From positions 3,412,231-3,476,230 of the forward strand of contig NZ_NKRE01000001.1 in NCBI RefSeq assembly GCF_002705925.1: DNA of 64,000 bases. Reading direction: 5' to 3'. Position 1 is the first letter of the stretch; the number at the start of each line of letters is the position of its first letter. The notes under the pieces are model-generated. The model made no database searches, had not been told where the DNA came from, and was given only the letters and a program-made list of their open reading frames with translations. Made by a program: the position numbers and the translations under genes. The stretch is from Mycobacterium ostraviense (GTDB lineage Bacteria > Actinomycetota > Actinomycetes > Mycobacteriales > Mycobacteriaceae). Positions 59,529 to 64,000 of the stretch are shown here, piece after piece.

Positions 59529-61453
59529 CTAAGACGGGCCGTCGCCATCGGCGCTCATGGCCTGCGCACCTCGGCGGTGCACGTCCGGGAGATGGCTAGC
59601 CGGAACCAGGTGCTGGTCCAACACGGTGACCCGGTCGGTGGCGGTGTCGTGCTGAGCCGCGACGAACCAGGTGTCCTCGGGAATCGTGATCCCCAAGGTG
59701 CTCAATTCGGCCCGGACAGCCGCGTCGTTGAGGATCGCCGCAGCGGTACGGGCGTTGGGTCCGCCGGCCTGTCCGCCGCAGGCGCCACAGTCCAGTGCCG
59801 CCTGGTACGGGTTGTTCTCGGTGACGCTGCCGTGCCCGCACAGGACAACCAGCCGGGCGAATTCCTCCGTGAGGCCCATGGTGGTGAGTGCGACCTGTGC
59901 GTAAAGGGCGCGATGGGCCAGTGCGACGGTGTCGTTGATCGACAGCACGGTAGGAGCCGGGGGTGCCAGCCGATCGCGTAGGCGTCGCCGTAGTTTCCCG
60001 CTGCCCGTCGGGCTCAGCGTTTTGACCGCAGCCCACGGACCGGTCGCCCAACCGGCCGCCTCGGCCAAGGCGAATGGGGCGATCAGCGCCTGCTTGGCGG
60101 CATGAAATGCCGCTTCGGCGCCGGCCATGATGGTGTTTCCGTTGCGCAGCCGCTGCGCCGCAGCGGCAGCCGACGGCACCGGGCGTTCGACGACTTCATG
60201 CTCGGGACGGATCAGCACCGGGCACAGGTCGTTGGGGGATCCACCGAGCACGCTGGTGTACCGGATGGCGACGGCGAAGAAGCCGGCGAAGCCGAAAGCC
60301 CGGTATTCGCCGAGGAATTCGATGTGGCGGCGCAGCCCCTCGGAGCGGGTGTCGATGCAGCACACGATCTGGGCGGCGGCGCGCCCAATCCCGGGCGTCG
60401 GGGGGTTTTCCGCCAAGGCTCGCAGTAGCGCGTCCCGATAGTGCGCCTCGTAGGCCTGCTGCCACACCAACTGCCGTGCCGTAACCGGCAATACCGACAA
60501 AACCCTTGCGGCAGCGCCCAAGTCGGCGTCGCTTACCTCGTCGAGCCTCCATTCTCGTCCAGTGCGGCGGCCCGTTCGCGGGCCGATGGAATGCGCGGCC
60601 GGGTAGCCGCCACCGGTTCGTCCGGCACGCTGAAGGTGTTGTGGGACAGCAATACTGCTTCGTACGTCAGCCGCATGGCGAGGTAGTCCAGTAGGTCCAC
60701 ACCGGTGCCGCGCTCGGCAGACCAGCGGACGTGGGCGGCCCAGCCCGGAAGCCGTGTCAAGTGGGCCTGCAAGTAGATGATCCGGTCGTCGTCGGCCACG
60801 CCGAGCTGGTGCAGGGCTTGCAGCGCGGCGTCGTCGGCCCGGGTGGGCGCCTTGCGCAGCGAGGCCCGCACCCGTCGGCTCAGCTTGTGGTCGCCGGGGG
60901 CCAATGTCCGCCAGGCGCGGTAAAAGCCCAAGTGGTGGTCGGGCATCGGCCAGCCCGCTGCCGGCGATCCGAAGAAAGCCGCACACCATCTGGCGGCTTG
61001 GGCGTCGACCTGCCCGGCTACCTGTGGTGCCACCTGCTCGCTCTGAGTCATGTTGCGGCGTAACGGTTTCGGAGCCAAGCTGCCGTGCAGCAGGTCGCCG
61101 CGCAACAATTGCGAAGGTGTCAGCACGCGGGTTCCCATCCGGACGGGCTCGCCGTCCAGCAATGTGGGGTAGCGCAGCCGCAGCGTCGACTCGAGATCGG
61201 CGTCGGTGATCCGTCCGCTGCGGTACAGGGCGCGGAACGTCGTCTCATCCAGCACGCCGGCGCTGCCGTAGAGGTCGCCGGCCCGGCGGACCGCCTGCTC
61301 GAAGGGCATCGACTCCAGCCCGGCCAGCGGGTTGACCGCGATAAAGGTCTCCAGCGGGTAGTGGGTCGGTATCACGCGGGCGGCCAGGTTCACGTCGCTG
61401 CGTAACTGCGCGCGGCGGGTTTCGGTCGAGACGTTGTCAGCCACGATGGTCAC
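59529..61453 (-). pseudogene. dabA: DabA (DUF2309) inorganic-carbon uptake subunit, frameshifted and short
   Basis: Cytoplasmic zinc-binding subunit of a DAB inorganic-carbon accumulation complex. It starts at GTG 61453, overlapping the dabB stop by 4 nt (GTGA), and reads VIPTHYPLETFIAVNPLAG. Reading stops at 60533 after ALDENGGSTR, but the other frame continues smoothly from about 60550 with WRLDEVSDADLG to 59529. The second part retains the zinc/catalytic motifs: Cys and Asp in VCCIDTRSE, His in VVLCGHGSVTENN and Cys in ALDCGACGG. Even repaired, it is about 641 residues, against some 800 for characterised DabA; the missing part is C-terminal. Function is probably lost or altered. Confidence 0.82.
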
Positions 61454-63012
61454 TGGAGCGCTCCTGTCAGTTGTGTGGTTGGTTGGGGACGGGTCGCCGG
61501 AACATGGCCGGCGACAAGCGCTTTCGCGTACAGGGCGCGCTGCAGTCGACCGAACCAGCCGTTGGCGGGGGCCTGGGGCAGCAGCGTCAGTGCCGCAAGG
61601 ACGACCGCGACCGCGACGATGCCCGCAGAAGAGGCGGACGGTACGGTGACCGCGGGTAGATCGGGAGCCAGGAATCCGGTTACCGCGCCGACCAGTGCGA
61701 CGTATCCAATGGCCGCCACGAGCAGTGCGACGGCTCCGATGAGAGCGGCCCGTGCGCCCGGGCTTCGTGCCAACCAGCCCGTCAACGCCGCCGCTGCGGT
61801 CGCCCAGGTGAAGACCAGCAGCACCTGCGCCGAGCCGTGCTCGACGTTCGGCAGTCGCACGATGTTGCTGGCCGCATACAGCGCGGCAGCCGGCAGCAGC
61901 AGCGCCGAGGCATGGATTGCCGACCACCGGGTCCGGGTCAGCGTCGGCGCCGGTGGCCGAGCCGCCTTTTGGCGGCGCTTGGCGATCGCCGAGCCGGACG
62001 ACAAGAACAGGGTGGCTTTGTAGAAGCCGTGGCCCACCAGGTGGAATACCGCGGCTGCGGACAGGCCCAGCCCGCAGGTCAAGATCATGAAGCCCATCTG
62101 GGCCATCGTCGAATACACCAGCGAGCCCTTGATGTCGGATTTGGTGAGCATCACGACGCCGCCGTAGAGCATGCTGAGCGTCCCGGCGGTGAAGGCCAGG
62201 CCCATGGCGATGGCCGATCCGCTGACGATCGGGCTCAGCCGCACCAGCAGCACGCCGCCGGCGTTGACGACACCGGCGTGCAGCAGCGCCGAGACGGGTG
62301 TGGGCGCGGCCAGGGTGGCCGGCAGCCAGCGGTGAAACGGAATCTGCGCCGATCGCGACAGAGCCGCCACCACGATCAGGCCCGCTGCCGCCGACAAGGC
62401 CGGTGACCAGCCCTGGTATCGGTTGGTTCCGAGGTCGAACAGGCTGACGTTGCTCCATTGCATGGTGATCAAGCCGACCGCCAACCACAGGGCTAGATCG
62501 CCCAGCAGGAACGCTGTCGCCGTCCGCAGGACGCCGTCGCGGGCGGCGGGCAGCTCCCAGTAGGTGGCCTGCAGCAGACACAGTGCGGTGCCGGCCAAGG
62601 TCCACGAGACGGCCAAGCCGATCAGAGTTCCGGAGGTCATGAGGCCGGCAGAGGCCGTCGTGAGCAGGCCGGTACCGGCGGTGAACCACCCCGATCGCCG
62701 GTCACAGGCAAGGTAGCGCAGCGCGAAAACCTGTACGACCGTGCTCACTCCGTACACCAACACCAGCAGCAGCGCGCTGAGCCGGTTGGCTCCCAGCTCG
62801 GCGATCAGGGTGCCGCGTGCTGACCGCAGGGTGGCCGAGATGGGGCCGTCGACCGCTACGTGCAGCGCCATCAGCAATGCGGAAACCAAGCCCGCGCCGG
62901 CGGCCACGACGCCCAATTGGCCGACGAGGCGTGGATGCCGAGTACCGGCCAGGAGCGCACTCAGCGACGCGAGTAGGGGCAACGTCAAGGCACCGACGAG
63001 GACGGCGTTCAC
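61450..63012 (-). CDS. dabB: DabB, NuoL-like membrane subunit of DAB complex
   Basis: A 520-residue membrane protein of the proton-translocating NADH dehydrogenase/antiporter (NuoL/MrpA) family, with about 13-14 helices. Motifs of the proton channel are seen in IPFHRWLPATLAAPTPVSALLHAGVVNAGG and the lysine-bearing MLTKSDIKGSLVYSTMAQMG, with HLVGHGFYKATLF. In DAB systems it couples a cation gradient to CO2 hydration by DabA, trapping bicarbonate. It is intact here. The gene is followed by dabA with a 4-nt overlap. A -10-like TATTCTAT lies near 63071-63083 on this strand. Confidence 0.87.
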   Translation of the reverse strand: MNAVLVGALTLPLLASLSALLAGTRHPRLVGQLGVVAAGAGLVSALLMALHVAVDGPISATLRSARGTLIAELGANRLSALLLVLVYGVSTVVQVFALRYLACDRRSGWFTAGTGLLTTASAGLMTSGTLIGLAVSWTLAGTALCLLQATYWELPAARDGVLRTATAFLLGDLALWLAVGLITMQWSNVSLFDLGTNRYQGWSPALSAAAGLIVVAALSRSAQIPFHRWLPATLAAPTPVSALLHAGVVNAGGVLLVRLSPIVSGSAIAMGLAFTAGTLSMLYGGVVMLTKSDIKGSLVYSTMAQMGFMILTCGLGLSAAAVFHLVGHGFYKATLFLSSGSAIAKRRQKAARPPAPTLTRTRWSAIHASALLLPAAALYAASNIVRLPNVEHGSAQVLLVFTWATAAAALTGWLARSPGARAALIGAVALLVAAIGYVALVGAVTGFLAPDLPAVTVPSASSAGIVAVAVVLAALTLLPQAPANGWFGRLQRALYAKALVAGHVPATRPQPTTQLTGALQ

Positions 63013-63099
63013 CGGCCATCACCGCCGGTGCCGGTAGCGGTACGTCTGGAGTTCATGCGAAGCAAACGACGCGATATAGAATACCGCTGTTCAAACATC

Positions 63100-63115
63100 A
63101 TGAAACAGATTTCAT
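63100..63115. promoter_or_regulatory. ATGAAA-N4-TTTCAT inverted repeat upstream of dabB
   Basis: A perfect 6-bp inverted repeat with a 4-nt spacer, in the AT-richer 63060-63120 stretch ahead of dabB. It is about 17-29 bp upstream of a possible -10 at 63071-63083, so it overlaps the likely -35 region and could be an operator. The regulator is unknown. Confidence 0.45.
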
Positions 63116-63258
63116 ATCTGTTGGATCGGGAGATCTGCGAGGCGCGGCGGGATGAAGCGGCACCGCCCGTACCGCTGCGCCGCCTTACCATTCTGCTGCC
63201 GGGAACGTGACGCACCGCGAAAGAACTTGGCCCGCAGCGGGTTAACCGGCTAAGCGAG

Positions 63259-64000
63259 CTACTCCTCGCCCGCCAGCGCGAACCGTCCGTCGAGCGTCCG
63301 GGTCACCAGGCCGTCGACAAGCAACGAATCCAGCGCCCGGTCACGCTGCGCGGTATCGATCAGCCATGCCATGTCGAGCTCGGCGCGGGTTGCTGGAGAA
63401 TCCTTGGCGCGCAATATATCTAGTAATCGCCCGCGGACCTGTCGGTCGGTTCCCGCGTACGCCTGCACGCGCCGCGGCGGACCGTCCGCAGCAGGATATC
63501 CAGCGGTCCGCCATGCGCAGCCGCCCACCGGGCACAAACCGCAGCGCAGCGCGCGGGCCGTGCACACCGTCGCGCCCAGTTCCATGAGGGCCACCGAAAA
63601 GCGTGGCGCCGACTCATTATTCGGCAGCATCGCCAGGACGTCGGCGTAGTCCCGGGCGGCGGACGGCGCACCTGCATCGGCGCGCCCGTGCACCGCACGA
63701 GCCACTACTCGGCGCACGTTGGTGTCCACCACCGGCATCCGCTGGCCGTACGCGAAACACGCCACCGCGCGTGCCGTATAACTACCGACACCCGGCAGCC
63801 TCACCAGGGTTCCGACGTCGTCGGGGACCACGTCACCGTGGTCCCGCGCGATGATGGTCGCGCATTCGTGCAAGCGTTTAGCCCGGCGCGGATAGCCAAG
63901 TTTCCCCCAGGCGCGCAGCACGTCGGCGGCAGTCGCCGCGGCCGTGGCCGACGCGGTGGGCCAGCGCCGCACCCAGTCCGGCCATATCGACAGTACCCGC
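63259..64000 (-). CDS. mutY: Adenine DNA glycosylase MutY, N-terminus outside window
   Basis: Partial; the frame is still open at the right edge. The protein removes adenine mispaired with 8-oxoguanine. Seen parts are WGKLGYPRRAKRLHECA, the helix-hairpin-helix LPGVGSYTARAVACFAYGQ with the catalytic Asp following in VVDTNVRRV, and the iron-sulphur cluster cysteines in VCTARALRCGLCPVGGC. The C-terminal part (LLDILRAKDSPATRAELD) is present to the stop at 63259. The catalytic Glu region lies outside the window. The spacing of the last two cysteines is 4 residues, shorter than the usual 5, as I also recall for the mycobacterial enzyme. Confidence 0.92.
   Translation of the reverse strand, partial: RVLSIWPDWVRRWPTASATAAATAADVLRAWGKLGYPRRAKRLHECATIIARDHGDVVPDDVGTLVRLPGVGSYTARAVACFAYGQRMPVVDTNVRRVVARAVHGRADAGAPSAARDYADVLAMLPNNESAPRFSVALMELGATVCTARALRCGLCPVGGCAWRTAGYPAADGPPRRVQAYAGTDRQVRGRLLDILRAKDSPATRAELDMAWLIDTAQRDRALDSLLVDGLVTRTLDGRFALAGEE

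Noticed and set aside
60533..60560. Programmed frameshift in dabA
   Set aside because: No slippery heptamer or downstream pseudoknot is evident, and the protein is also short at its C-terminus, so decay or error is simpler.

Overview
The window is chromosomal DNA from a slow-growing Mycobacterium close to the M. tuberculosis complex. It is GC-rich, uses many GTG/TTG starts, and carries PE, PPE and PE_PGRS genes, lsr2, mhuD, folE-folP1-folB-folK and panC-panD-coaX-lysS. From memory of the H37Rv map, the gene order matches the block from about Rv3649 down to Rv3589, read in reverse. No database was searched, so species and orthologue names are by recognition only.

Layout: 0.1-1.2 kb, internally deleted IS1380-family element. 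1.2-7.8 kb, DUF1998 helicase, cspA, a conserved hypothetical gene and topA. 7.8-9.2 kb, decayed accessory DNA (hydrolase and LuxR-type regulator remnants). 9.3-12.4 kb, membrane class III cyclase, DNA polymerase III delta' and tRNA-Thr(CGU). 12.7-21 kb, envelope sugar genes (polytopic membrane protein, galE1, ppgS with its small partner, a flippase-like protein), split by a large SARP-type pseudogene. 21-28 kb, TerC protein, ppa, D,D-carboxypeptidase, metallopeptidase-like protein, tilS, hpt and lpqG. 28-33 kb, PE/PPE-rich segment with one frameshifted PE/PPE pair, a gene-poor stretch, an intact PE32/PPE65-like pair, and cyclase and Esx remnants. 33-36.3 kb, alcohol dehydrogenase, LLM monooxygenase and ephA. 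36.3-48.6 kb, hairpin and tandem repeats, then ftsH, folate, pantothenate/CoA and lysS genes. 48.6-53.3 kb, lsr2, clpC1 and PE_PGRS. 53.4-55.1 kb, cobalamin riboswitch with cbtB-cbtA-histidine phosphatase. 55.1-57.5 kb, lpqF, mhuD and a hydrolase. 57.7-63.1 kb, PE_PGRS remnant, a small winged-helix regulator, an unrecognised gene and a damaged dabA-dabB inorganic-carbon operon. 63.3-64 kb, mutY, cut by the window end.

The housekeeping genes are intact and tightly packed, often with 1-8 nt overlaps. Nearly all frameshifts, stops and deletions fall in accessory genes. This suggests real decay of acquired or redundant functions rather than random sequence error. Compared with H37Rv as remembered, the window lacks espA-espC-espD between ephA and ftsH, keeps only a fragment of the esxV/esxW locus, and lacks the fic/transposase island next to tRNA-Thr. 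It carries the DAB operon, the riboswitch-cbtBA operon, the SARP pseudogene and an extra alcohol dehydrogenase.

The two accessory systems of most interest are the riboswitch-cbtB-cbtA-phosphatase operon, whose phosphatase has a changed RHG motif, and the dabB-dabA locus, where dabB is intact while dabA has a frameshift and lacks its usual C-terminal part.
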